64,000 bases of DNA, taken from the NCBI RefSeq assembly GCF_024198255.1, contig NZ_JAJVKW010000003.1:124001-188000 (forward strand), given 5' to 3'. The notes beneath the pieces were generated by a model, which was not told where the DNA came from, made no database searches, and was given only the letters and a program-made list of their open reading frames with translations. The DNA comes from Myxococcus guangdongensis. GTDB taxonomy: Bacteria; Myxococcota; Myxococcia; Myxococcales; Myxococcaceae. A program made the position numbers and the translations under genes. Positions 17,734 through 24,956 of this stretch are shown here, one piece after another (position 1 is the first letter of the stretch; the number at the start of each line of letters is the position of its first letter).

Positions 17734-18117
17734 ATGAGCACGGCGGCGCAGGAGAAGAGCGTTTACGAGCAGATTGGCGGAGAGCCCGCGATGGCGGCGG
17801 CGGTGGACGTGTTCTACCGGAAGGTGCTGGCGGACGACCGCATCAGCCACTTCTTCGAGGACGTGGACATGGAGCGCCAGTCGGCCAAGCAGAAGGCCTT
17901 CCTGACGATGGTGACGGGCGGTCCGTCGAACTACTCGGGCAAGGACATGCGCGCGGGCCACGCGCACCTGGTGAAGCGCGGGCTGAACGACGTGCACTTC
18001 GACGCGGTGGTGGACCACCTGAGCGCGACGCTCCGGGAGCTGGGCGTGCCCGAGCCGCTCATCGCACGGGTGATGGACATCGCGGGCGGTGCTCGCGCCG
18101 ACGTGCTCAACCGCTGA
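17734..18117 (+). CDS. Group I truncated haemoglobin
   Basis: A 127-residue haem protein of the trHbN type. Landmarks are YEQIGGEPAMAAAVDVFYRKVLAD at the start, the B-helix pair F27-Y28, and the proximal-histidine region (GHAHLV, His 76/78). Such globins oxidise NO to nitrate when re-reduced. The next gene encodes an Fe-S/FAD reductase, so the two together look like a split version of flavohaemoglobin (Hmp). It is the first gene of the NsrR-type operon. GGAAGGAG precedes the ATG. Confidence 0.92.
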   Translation: MSTAAQEKSVYEQIGGEPAMAAAVDVFYRKVLADDRISHFFEDVDMERQSAKQKAFLTMVTGGPSNYSGKDMRAGHAHLVKRGLNDVHFDAVVDHLSATLRELGVPEPLIARVMDIAGGARADVLNR

Positions 18118-18136
18118 TGGGAACCAGAGGCTCGCC

Positions 18137-19126
18137 ATGGCCACGGTGAAGCACGCGTCGCGGTGGTACCCGCTGGAGCCCGAGGAGAGCGTGCTGGACG
18201 GGCTCCTGCGACAGGGCGTCGCCGTGCCCCATGCGTGCCGGGCCGGCGCCTGTCAGTCCTGCCTCATGCGCGCGACGTCAGGCGACGTCCCGGAGGCCGC
18301 GCGCGTGAGCCTGAAGGACACGCTGCGCGCGCAGGGCTACTTCCTCGCGTGCATGTGCCGCCCCTCGGCGGACGCCGTGTTGGAGGTCTCCGGCGCGGAC
18401 GCGCTGCGAGTCCCCGCGCGCATCGCTTCATTGGACCTCTTGTCCCCTAGCGTCCTGCGCGTGCGGCTGTCCACCGACGCGCCGCTGGACTACCGGGCGG
18501 GCCAGTACGTGTCGCTGCTGCGGGCGGATGGCCTGGCCCGCAGCTACTCGCTGGCGAGCCTCCCTCGCGAAGGCCTGCTGGAATTGCACGTGCGGCTGGT
18601 GGCGGGCGGTGAGATGAGCGGGTGGCTCGCCCGCGAGGCCCGCGTGGGTGACGCCGTGTCCGTGCAGGGGCCCGCGGGCAGTTGCTTCTACGTCGAGGGC
18701 CGCCCCGAGCAGTCGCTGATTCTCGCCGGCGCGGGGACGGGGCTCGCGCCGCTGTACGGCATCGCGCGCGACGCGCTGGAGGCGGGGCACCAGGGCCCCC
18801 TCTGGCTCTTCCACGGCGCGCGCACGCCCGAGGGCCTCTACCTGACGCGGGAGCTGCGCGAGCTGGCCGAGCAATACGCGGGTTTCCACTATCGACCGAG
18901 CGTGCTGACGGGCGGTTCCCGGGACGTGTCCGAGGGCGCGCTCGACGCCGTCATCCGCGCCGAGTGCCCCAAGCCCGTGGGCTTCCGCGCGTGGCTCTGC
19001 GGCGACGCCGATTTGGTGTTATCCCTGCGCAAGAAGCTCTTCCTCTCCGGGCTCTCGCTCAAGGACCTCCACGCGGACGTCTTCCTGCCGAGCACGCCCA
19101 GGGTGGAGGCCGTCGGAGCCCGCTGA
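18137..19126 (+). CDS. Ferredoxin-domain FAD/NAD(P)H oxidoreductase
   Basis: A 329-residue electron-transfer flavoprotein. Residues 1-90 are a plant-type [2Fe-2S] ferredoxin with C34-x4-C39-x2-C42 and a fourth cysteine at 72 (or 74). Next is a ferredoxin-reductase FAD domain (RAGQYVSLLRADGLARSYSLAS) and an NAD(P)H domain (LILAGAGTGLAPLYGIARD, GFRAWLCGDADLVLSLRKKLF). It would pass electrons from NAD(P)H to the globin encoded 19 bp upstream. ATG 18137 starts the ferredoxin fold and follows AGAGG. Confidence 0.9.
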   Translation: MATVKHASRWYPLEPEESVLDGLLRQGVAVPHACRAGACQSCLMRATSGDVPEAARVSLKDTLRAQGYFLACMCRPSADAVLEVSGADALRVPARIASLDLLSPSVLRVRLSTDAPLDYRAGQYVSLLRADGLARSYSLASLPREGLLELHVRLVAGGEMSGWLAREARVGDAVSVQGPAGSCFYVEGRPEQSLILAGAGTGLAPLYGIARDALEAGHQGPLWLFHGARTPEGLYLTRELRELAEQYAGFHYRPSVLTGGSRDVSEGALDAVIRAECPKPVGFRAWLCGDADLVLSLRKKLFLSGLSLKDLHADVFLPSTPRVEAVGAR

Positions 19127-19128
19127 CC

Positions 19129-19575
19129 GTGCACCTCACCCTCCACGCCGACTACTCGCTGCGCGTCCTGCTCTACCTGGCCGCCCGTCCCGGAAGACTC
19201 GCCTCCACGCAGGAACTGGCGGACGCGTACGGCATCTCCAAGCACCACCTGGTGCGCGTGGTGCAGACGCTCGCGGGCGAGGGCTTCGTGGACGTCAAGG
19301 CGGGGCGCTCGGGCGGCGTGGCGTTGGCGAAGGCGACGAAGGACATCAGCGTGGGCCGCGTGCTGCGAGCGGCCGAGCCGGACTTCGAACTGGTGGAGTG
19401 CTTCAACCGCGAGCGCAACACCTGCCCCATCGCCCCCGCCTGCGGCCTCAAGGGCGTGCTCGCGGAGGCACGTGAGGCCTTCCTCGCGGTGCTGGACCGG
19501 TACACACTGGCGGACCTGGTGGGCCGCTCCCGCGGGGACCTGGCCGACCTGTTCCTCCCGGTGATGGCGCCATGA
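19129..19575 (+). CDS. nsrR: Rrf2-family regulator, NsrR-like
   Basis: A 148-residue Rrf2 winged-helix repressor starting with GTG two bases after the preceding stop. The N-terminus HLTLHADYSLRVLLYLA contains Asp 8, an Fe-S ligand in structurally characterised NsrR. A three-cysteine cluster (C91, C99, C105) would complete a [4Fe-4S] site that NO destroys. SGGVALAK is the usual wing. Being inside the operon headed by an NsrR-type operator implies autoregulation and derepression by NO. IscR or another Rrf2 type is less likely given the gene context. Confidence 0.85.
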   Translation: MHLTLHADYSLRVLLYLAARPGRLASTQELADAYGISKHHLVRVVQTLAGEGFVDVKAGRSGGVALAKATKDISVGRVLRAAEPDFELVECFNRERNTCPIAPACGLKGVLAEAREAFLAVLDRYTLADLVGRSRGDLADLFLPVMAP

Positions 19576-19832
19576 CCTCCGCTCCCCTCGAGTTGTTCCA
19601 CCGCATCGCCGACCCGCCCTCCGCCGTGGCGCGCCGCTACATCGTCGACCACGCGCTGGAGGACCGCGTCATCTTCCGCAACCTCGTGTACGCCGAGGCG
19701 GAGCTGGACTGGACGCTGCACGGCGGCCACGCCACGCCCGCGCTCTGGGACGGCAAGCACCTGCACCAGGGCGCCGAGGCCGTGGTGGCCCGGCTCCAGG
19801 CCGTCGTCAACCTGGGCCGCGACGACGCGTGA
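19572..19832 (+). CDS. Thioredoxin-fold (glutaredoxin-like) protein lacking active-site cysteines
   Basis: An 86-residue protein whose start ATGA overlaps the nsrR stop, so the two are translationally coupled. It follows a glutaredoxin-like plan: strand LELFHRIADPPS, helix VARRYIVDHAL, and a GGHATPALWDG turn that looks like the cis-proline loop. There are no cysteines at all, so it cannot be a dithiol reductase; binding of glutathione or a protein partner is possible. Last gene of the NO-response operon. Confidence 0.7.
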   Translation: MTSAPLELFHRIADPPSAVARRYIVDHALEDRVIFRNLVYAEAELDWTLHGGHATPALWDGKHLHQGAEAVVARLQAVVNLGRDDA

Positions 19833-20236
19833 CGCGTGACGGCGCGTGTGCCGACTTGCGCGCGCCGCTGCCACCTCCCCACTCCTCGTGCGCCATGCGC
19901 TCCGTGCGAGTCCACGCTCTCAAGCTTCGGGAGTTGGACACGTGTACAGGTGTGCCTGGGGGCAGGGGTGCTCGGACTTGCCGCGCGCGTGCTGGTTGCG
20001 GTAGTCAGCCCACCCCGCGCACGCGTCGGCGGATCGGCTCGAACCAGGAAGGGTGGACGGTGATGATGGCGTGCGGCCTGGAGTCTGGCGGCGGAATCGC
20101 TCGTGTGGCGAACGCGAGTGGGCTCCTCCCTCGCGAGTCAAGCCCCCACGCACGCCAATCCACCACGAGCTTCGCGCGTTTCGCGCGCTTCTCGCTGTCC
20201 GTCCAGCCCTGAGCCTCGGTTAATCTCCTCGACTCC
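19833..20236. other. Intergenic region, no gene seen
   Basis: These 404 bases between the NO operon and the ADP-ribosylglycohydrolase gene hold only short frames without ribosome-binding sites or recognisable products. Local base composition is less GC-rich in third positions than in neighbouring genes. I see no strong terminator, repeat or operator here. Confidence 0.4.
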
Positions 20237-21265
20237 ATGCCGCTGACTCCCTCCGAGCGCCAGGACAGGTTCCATGCGGCGTTCGTGGGGCTCGCCATCG
20301 GAGATGCGCTCGGCTTCCCGCTGCGCGGCATCCCGCCCGCGAGCCTCGCGCGGCTGCCCGGGCTGGCGGAGGACTTCGCGCCCAGGCCTCGCGGCAAGTT
20401 CGCCAAGGGCCAGTTCAGCGACGACACGCAGCTCTTGCTCGCCGCCGCGGAGAGCGTCATCCGCGAGGGCCGCGTCGACGGCCGCAGCTCGGCGGCGCAC
20501 CTGGCGTGGCTGTGGCAGGAGGGCATCATCCTCCAGCCGCCGCGCAGCCTGGCCGAGTCGCTCCAGCGGCTCTCCAGCGGCGTGCCGTGGATGAGCGCGG
20601 GCGCGCCCCTGGGCACGCTGTGCCCGTCGGTGCTCAGCCGCGCGCTGGTGGTGGGGCTCTTCGAGAGCGGCCAGCGCGCGAAGCTGCCGCATGACGCCGG
20701 CGTGCTCACCGTCATCACCCACAAGGACCCCGTCTGTGCCGCCGCCGCCGCCGCCTTCGCGCAGGCCGCCGCGCTGGGCATGGAGGAGGAGCCGCTGACG
20801 CCCGCCGCCTTCTGCGAGCAGCTGTCGCTGGCGGCGGCCGTGCACGACAAGGGCCTGGCGGAGGAGGTGCGGCACCTGCCTCGTCTGCTCACGTGGGACA
20901 CCGCGCGCGCCCTGTCGCAGCTGCGCAAGGTGGGCGTGCCCCCCAGCGAGCTCAAGGGCGTGGACGGGCTGCCCGCGCACGTGGTGCCGGTGTTGCTGAC
21001 GGCGCTGTACGCCGCGCTGCGGGTGCCCCACGACTTCCGCGAGGCGGTGGCGCTGGTGCTGCGCTGCGGCGGCGAGGCGGACGTGGCGGCGGCGCTGACG
21101 GGCGCGCTGGTGGGCGCCCACCTGGGCACGCGCGCCATCCCCGCGCGCCTGCGCAAGGCGGTGCTGTACGTGGACAACCTGGTGGACACCGCGGACCGAC
21201 TGTTCCGTGCCCATCAGGTGCGCGAGACGCTGGCCACGGCGCTGGCCCACCAGCGTCGGCGCTGA
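20237..21265 (+). CDS. ADP-ribosylglycohydrolase family protein
   Basis: A 342-residue protein of the DraG/ARH all-helical family, which removes ADP-ribose from proteins or other acceptors in an Mg-dependent way. The first metal motif GLAIGDALG (18-26) and the DDT triplet (62-64) are present. The C-terminal metal motif reads GGEAD where the family usually has GGD(T/A)D, so one metal ligand is Glu rather than Asp. It stands alone; no ADP-ribosyltransferase gene is adjacent. No clear ribosome-binding site precedes ATG 20237. Confidence 0.88.
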   Translation: MPLTPSERQDRFHAAFVGLAIGDALGFPLRGIPPASLARLPGLAEDFAPRPRGKFAKGQFSDDTQLLLAAAESVIREGRVDGRSSAAHLAWLWQEGIILQPPRSLAESLQRLSSGVPWMSAGAPLGTLCPSVLSRALVVGLFESGQRAKLPHDAGVLTVITHKDPVCAAAAAAFAQAAALGMEEEPLTPAAFCEQLSLAAAVHDKGLAEEVRHLPRLLTWDTARALSQLRKVGVPPSELKGVDGLPAHVVPVLLTALYAALRVPHDFREAVALVLRCGGEADVAAALTGALVGAHLGTRAIPARLRKAVLYVDNLVDTADRLFRAHQVRETLATALAHQRRR

Positions 21266-21434
21266 GGGCTCCTCCCAAGGCGGGCGGGCAGGCGGGCTTC
21301 GCTTCACACTTCCAGACGGGCTTCTTTCGCTCGTTCGCCCTGCCCACCTTGTCCGGAGGAGTGGGGTCAGGTGCGGCCGGGCAGACGAGCGAGCACCCGG
21401 GAGTCCCCCTCCGCGAGCGCGGGAGAAGGACGTC

Positions 21435-21839
21435 GTGGACCTCGAATCCGAACGCCTGGAGCGCAGCCAGCTGGAGTCCCTCTCCACGGCCGAGCTCATC
21501 CGGCACGCTCTGGCGGAGACGCGCCTGCTGGTGCGCGCCGAGGTGCTGCACGCCAAGAAGGAGCTGCGCGACGAGCTGAAGGCCGCGCGCACCGCGGGCA
21601 TCTTGATAGGCGCGGGCGCCGTGCTGGCGCTCACGTCGCTGGCGGTGCTCTTCGTGGCGCTGGGACTGGCGCTGCCCCTGGGCGCCGCGCTGGGCGTGCT
21701 GCTGGTGGGCGTGGTGCTGCTCGCCGTCGCTGGCGGGATGCTCTTCATGGGCACCAAGCGCCTGCCGAAGAAGCCGCTGGCGCACACCCAGGAGCGCTTG
21801 AAGCTCGACTACCAGCTCACGCGGGAGACGCTGCAATGA
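21435..21839 (+). CDS. Phage-holin-like membrane protein (YqjE/DUF1469 type)
   Basis: A 134-residue protein: an N-terminal amphipathic charged helix (residues about 5-50, AELIRHALAETRLLVRAEVLHAKKEL), two adjacent transmembrane helices (about 55-75 and 78-105), and a basic C-terminus. This is the layout of the putative-holin YqjE family, which in bacteria is an envelope-stress protein rather than a lysis holin. The GTG at 21435 has AGAAGGA upstream. The stop overlaps the next start (ATGA), so it is coupled to the DUF3618-like gene. Confidence 0.75.
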   Translation: MDLESERLERSQLESLSTAELIRHALAETRLLVRAEVLHAKKELRDELKAARTAGILIGAGAVLALTSLAVLFVALGLALPLGAALGVLLVGVVLLAVAGGMLFMGTKRLPKKPLAHTQERLKLDYQLTRETLQ

Positions 21840-22345
21840 AGGACAACGGCCCAGGCGGCAGCGAGCTGGCGGAGCGTCAGCAGCACGTCGACCATCGCAT
21901 CACCCGTGGGATGGATGACCGCAAGCAGGTGGAGCAGACGGCGGACCGCATCCGCGACGAGCTCCTGCTGACGCTCGAGGAGTTGGACCGGCGCCGGGGG
22001 CGGATGCTCGACGTGCGCTACCAGGTGCAGCAGCACTCCGGCGCGCTGGTGGCCGCGGGCGCCGTCGCCATGGTGCTGGTGGGCTCGGGCGTGGGCCTGG
22101 CCATCTACCGCGCGCGCCGCCGCGATGAGATTCTGCGCAAGAAGCGCCGCAAGGCCCTCCAACGCGCCTGGGAGAACCCGGACCAGGTCGCCTCCAGCGC
22201 GAAGGAGCGCCCCATCGGCGCGGAGCTGGGGCGCAAGCTGGTCCTCATCTTCGCCACCGCGCTGGCCACCGCCGTCGCCAAGAACTCCGTGCAGACGCTC
22301 GTGCCCGCCCGCCAGGTCCCGAGCCCCGCTTCGCTGCCTGAGTAG
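21836..22345 (+). CDS. DUF3618-like membrane protein
   Basis: A 169-residue partner of the preceding holin-like protein. An N-terminal charged part with the DUF3618-like pattern (VEQTADRIRDELLLTLEELDRR) is followed by a transmembrane helix (about 75-95, ALVAAGAVAMVLVGSGVGLAIY), a basic stretch and a second weak hydrophobic segment near residue 135. Paired genes of this kind resemble the yqjD-yqjE arrangement. Likely an inner-membrane structural or stress protein; function unknown. Confidence 0.7.
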   Translation: MKDNGPGGSELAERQQHVDHRITRGMDDRKQVEQTADRIRDELLLTLEELDRRRGRMLDVRYQVQQHSGALVAAGAVAMVLVGSGVGLAIYRARRRDEILRKKRRKALQRAWENPDQVASSAKERPIGAELGRKLVLIFATALATAVAKNSVQTLVPARQVPSPASLPE

Positions 22346-22364
22346 AATCTCTAAATGCGCCAGA

Positions 22365-22381
22365 AATGCGTATAACGCATT
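22365..22381 (+). promoter_or_regulatory. Palindrome and probable -10 of cydA
   Basis: AATGCGT-ATA-ACGCATT is a perfect 7-3-7 palindrome three bases before the first ATG of cydA. It contains TATAAC (22371-22376), a good -10 hexamer, which would place the transcript start at the ATG itself. A direct repeat AAATGCG occurs 11 bp upstream. A repressor bound here would block RNA polymerase. The spacing differs from the NsrR-type site at 17680, so the regulator may be different. Confidence 0.5.
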
Positions 22382-22384
22382 CTG

Positions 22385-23695
22385 ATGCACATGACGGACC
22401 TGCTCTATGCGCGGGCGCAGATGGGGCTGTCGCTCGGGTTCCACATCGTCTTCGCGGCGGCGGGCGTGGCGTTGCCCGTGCTCATGGTGTTGAGCGACTG
22501 GAAGGCGCGGCGCACCGGTGACGCGGACTACGTGAAGCTGAGCCAGAAGCTGGCGAAGGGGACGGCCATCCTCTTCGCGGTGGGCGCGGTGAGCGGGACG
22601 ATGTTGTCCTTCGAATTGGGCCTGTTGTGGCCGGAGTTCATGGGCCGCTACGGCGAGGTGATTGGGCTGCCCTTCAGTCTGGAGGGCGTGGCCTTCTTCA
22701 CCGAGGCCATCTTCCTGGGCATCTACCTGTACGGCCGCGAGCGGGTGTCGCCGAACCTCCACCTGTTCTCCGGCGTCATGGTGGCGCTGAGCGGCGCGGC
22801 GAGCGCGTTCTTCGTCACGCTGGTCAACGTCTTCATGAACGACCCGTCGGGCTTCGTGGCGACAGCCGAGGGGCCGACGAACATCGAGCCGCTGGTGGCG
22901 ATGTTCAGCCCGGGCTGGCCGTATCAGACGGCGCACGTGCTGCTGTCCTGCTATCAGGCGAGCGCGTTCGCCATGGCGGGCATCCACGCCTTCGTGCTGC
23001 TGCGACACCCAGGCGCGGCGTTCCACCGCAAGGCGCTGTCGGTGGCGCTGCCGCTCGCGTGTGTCACCGCGCTGCTCCAGCCGCTCGTGGGCGACGTGTC
23101 CGCGAAGCACGTGGCGAAGGCGCAGCCGGTGAAGCTCGCGGCGATGGAGGGGCACTTCGAGACGGCGCGCGGCGCGCCGCTGCGCCTGGGCGGCGTGGAG
23201 GTCCCCAAGGCCCTGTCCATCCTGGCCTTTGGAGACCCGGACGCGGAGGTGAAGGGGCTCAACGAGTTCCCGCGCGACACGTGGCCGCCGGTGGCCAAGG
23301 TGCACGTGGCCTTCCAGGTGATGGTGGGCACCGGCTCGCTGATGGCGTTGCTCGCGCTGGTGACGCTCGTCTACCGGTGGAGGAAGAAGGCGTGGCCGTC
23401 GGGTCGGAAGATGATGCGCGCGTGGCTCGTGTCGGGGCCGCTGGGGTGGGTGGCGCTGGAGGCGGGGTGGCTCGTCACCGAGTGGGGACGGCAGCCGTGG
23501 ATTGTCCGAGGGGTGATGCGCACCGCGGAGGCGGTGACCCCCGTGCCGCATCTGGCGGCGCCGTTCTGGACCTTCACCGCCGTGTACCTGTTCCTCGGCG
23601 CGGTGGTGGTGTCGCTGCTCTTGAGCCAGGTGGCGGGCACGCTGCCGGGACGCGAGGAGAAGCACGTCGAGGGAGGCGAGGCCCATGCCCACTGA
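22385..23695 (+). CDS. cydA: Cytochrome bd ubiquinol oxidase subunit I
   Basis: A 436-residue haem-bearing subunit of cytochrome bd oxidase in the inner membrane, which reduces oxygen to water with quinol and is NO-tolerant. TDLLYARAQMGLSLGFHIVFA gives the first helix with a haem-ligand histidine, and GWLVTEWGRQPW is the family signature. The protein is shorter than E. coli CydA, as expected for the short Q-loop (CIO-like) group. ATG 22385 and 22391 are both possible; no Shine-Dalgarno precedes either, which fits a leaderless mRNA starting at 22385. It overlaps cydB by 11 bp. Confidence 0.95.
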   Translation: MHMTDLLYARAQMGLSLGFHIVFAAAGVALPVLMVLSDWKARRTGDADYVKLSQKLAKGTAILFAVGAVSGTMLSFELGLLWPEFMGRYGEVIGLPFSLEGVAFFTEAIFLGIYLYGRERVSPNLHLFSGVMVALSGAASAFFVTLVNVFMNDPSGFVATAEGPTNIEPLVAMFSPGWPYQTAHVLLSCYQASAFAMAGIHAFVLLRHPGAAFHRKALSVALPLACVTALLQPLVGDVSAKHVAKAQPVKLAAMEGHFETARGAPLRLGGVEVPKALSILAFGDPDAEVKGLNEFPRDTWPPVAKVHVAFQVMVGTGSLMALLALVTLVYRWRKKAWPSGRKMMRAWLVSGPLGWVALEAGWLVTEWGRQPWIVRGVMRTAEAVTPVPHLAAPFWTFTAVYLFLGAVVVSLLLSQVAGTLPGREEKHVEGGEAHAH

Positions 23696-24710
23696 CATCC
23701 TCCTCGGCTTCCTGCTCGCGGGGACCTTCGTCCTCTACGCGCTCTTCGGGGGCGCGGACTTCGGCGGAGGCGTCTGGGACCTGCTGGCCTTCGGGCCGCG
23801 CAAGGCGGAGCAGCGCGCGTTGATCGCCCGGGCGATGGGCCCGGTGTGGGAGGTGAACCACGTCTGGCTCATCGTCGGCCTGGTGCTGCTGTTCGCGGGC
23901 TTCCCGCGTGCCTTCGCCGCGCTGAGCGTGGCGCTGCATGTCCCGCTCACCTTGCTCCTGCTCGGCATCGTGTTCCGGGGCGCGGCGTTCACCTTCCGCA
24001 CCTATGACACGCGAGGGGACGCGGCCCAGCGCCGGTGGGGCCTCGTCTTCAGCGCGGCGAGCGTCGTGGCGCCGCTGCTGCTGGGCATGTGCGTGGGCGC
24101 GGTGGTGAGCGGGTCCATCCGCGTGGAGGGGCGCGTGGTGGTGAGCGGCTTCTTCGCCTCGTGGCTGTCGCCCTTCGCGTGGGCGGTGGGGGTGCTCGCC
24201 CTGTCCCTCTTCGCCTTCCTGGCGGCGGTGTACCTGACGCACGAGTCCTCCACGCCAGGGCTTCGCGAGGACTTCCGTGCGCGCGCGCTCGGCGCGGGGG
24301 TGGCCGTCTTCGTGGCGGCGGCGCTCGTGCTGGTGCTGGCGCGCGAGGGTGCGCCTCGGGTGTGGGACGGGCTGTCGCGCTCGCCCTTCGCGCTGGCGCT
24401 GCACGCGGCCACGGGCGTGTCGGCGGTGACGGCCTTCGCGCTGTTGTGGACGCGGCGCTTCGCGTGGGCGCGGCTGGCGGCGGCGCTCCAGGCGGGGCTC
24501 ATCGTCCTGGGCTGGGCCGCGTCCCAGTACCCCTACCTGGTGGTCCCGGACATCACCCTGCGGGCCGCGGCGGCGAGCCCCGGCACCTTGAAGCTGCTGC
24601 TCATCGCCATCGGCGCGGGGGCGCTCATCGTCATCCCCTCCGTCGTCCTCCTCTTCCGCGTCTTCCGCCCCCGACCGCAGGGCATGTCCGCGCCGCACCT
24701 CCCAGGGTGA
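23685..24710 (+). CDS. cydB: Cytochrome bd ubiquinol oxidase subunit II
   Basis: A 341-residue integral membrane subunit that stabilises the bd oxidase. Family landmarks are FLLAGTFVLYALFGGADFGGGVWDL near the start, MGPVWEVNHVWLIV, and WAASQYPYLVVPDITL near the end; eight or nine transmembrane helices are evident. Its start lies inside the end of cydA (11-bp overlap), so translation is coupled. No separate cydX-like or cydDC gene is next to it. Confidence 0.95.
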   Translation: MPTDILLGFLLAGTFVLYALFGGADFGGGVWDLLAFGPRKAEQRALIARAMGPVWEVNHVWLIVGLVLLFAGFPRAFAALSVALHVPLTLLLLGIVFRGAAFTFRTYDTRGDAAQRRWGLVFSAASVVAPLLLGMCVGAVVSGSIRVEGRVVVSGFFASWLSPFAWAVGVLALSLFAFLAAVYLTHESSTPGLREDFRARALGAGVAVFVAAALVLVLAREGAPRVWDGLSRSPFALALHAATGVSAVTAFALLWTRRFAWARLAAALQAGLIVLGWAASQYPYLVVPDITLRAAAASPGTLKLLLIAIGAGALIVIPSVVLLFRVFRPRPQGMSAPHLPG

Positions 24711-24918
24711 GACAGAAAAATCCCGTCTCGCTGGAGCGCCGAGTGGGAGGTCGGCGCCGGGTGTCTGTCTTTGCTCGGCGTGAATGACGCCCCGCATCCT
24801 TTTCCAGGCCGCTCGAATCTTTGGCTCCCGAGGTGAAACATCTCGTGAGGGCGGATGTGGTTTTTGTGTTTTCTCACGCAAGGAGTTGCAACCGCGGCGT
24901 TGATGAATGCATGACAGA

Positions 24919-24935
24919 AAGAAGCACCGCTTCTT
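24919..24935 (+). promoter_or_regulatory. Small hairpin in the leader of the di-haem propeller gene
   Basis: AAGAAGC (24919-24925) and GCTTCTT (24929-24935) form a 7-bp stem with a 3-base loop, 21 bases before the start codon and just upstream of GGAGG. It may modulate translation. The surrounding region 24711-24956 holds no gene. Confidence 0.3.
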
Positions 24936-24956
24936 CCTGACGTGGAGGTCGCCGAT

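Noticed and set aside
21435..21839. Phage holin, hence a possible prophage lysis cassette
   Set aside because: No endolysin, spanin or other phage gene is nearby; the YqjE-like layout and the coupled DUF3618-like gene fit a chromosomal envelope-stress pair.
24900..24915. GATGAATGCATGAC upstream of the di-haem propeller gene as a second NsrR-type site
   Set aside because: Only one half resembles the motif and the inverted arm with the correct spacing is missing.
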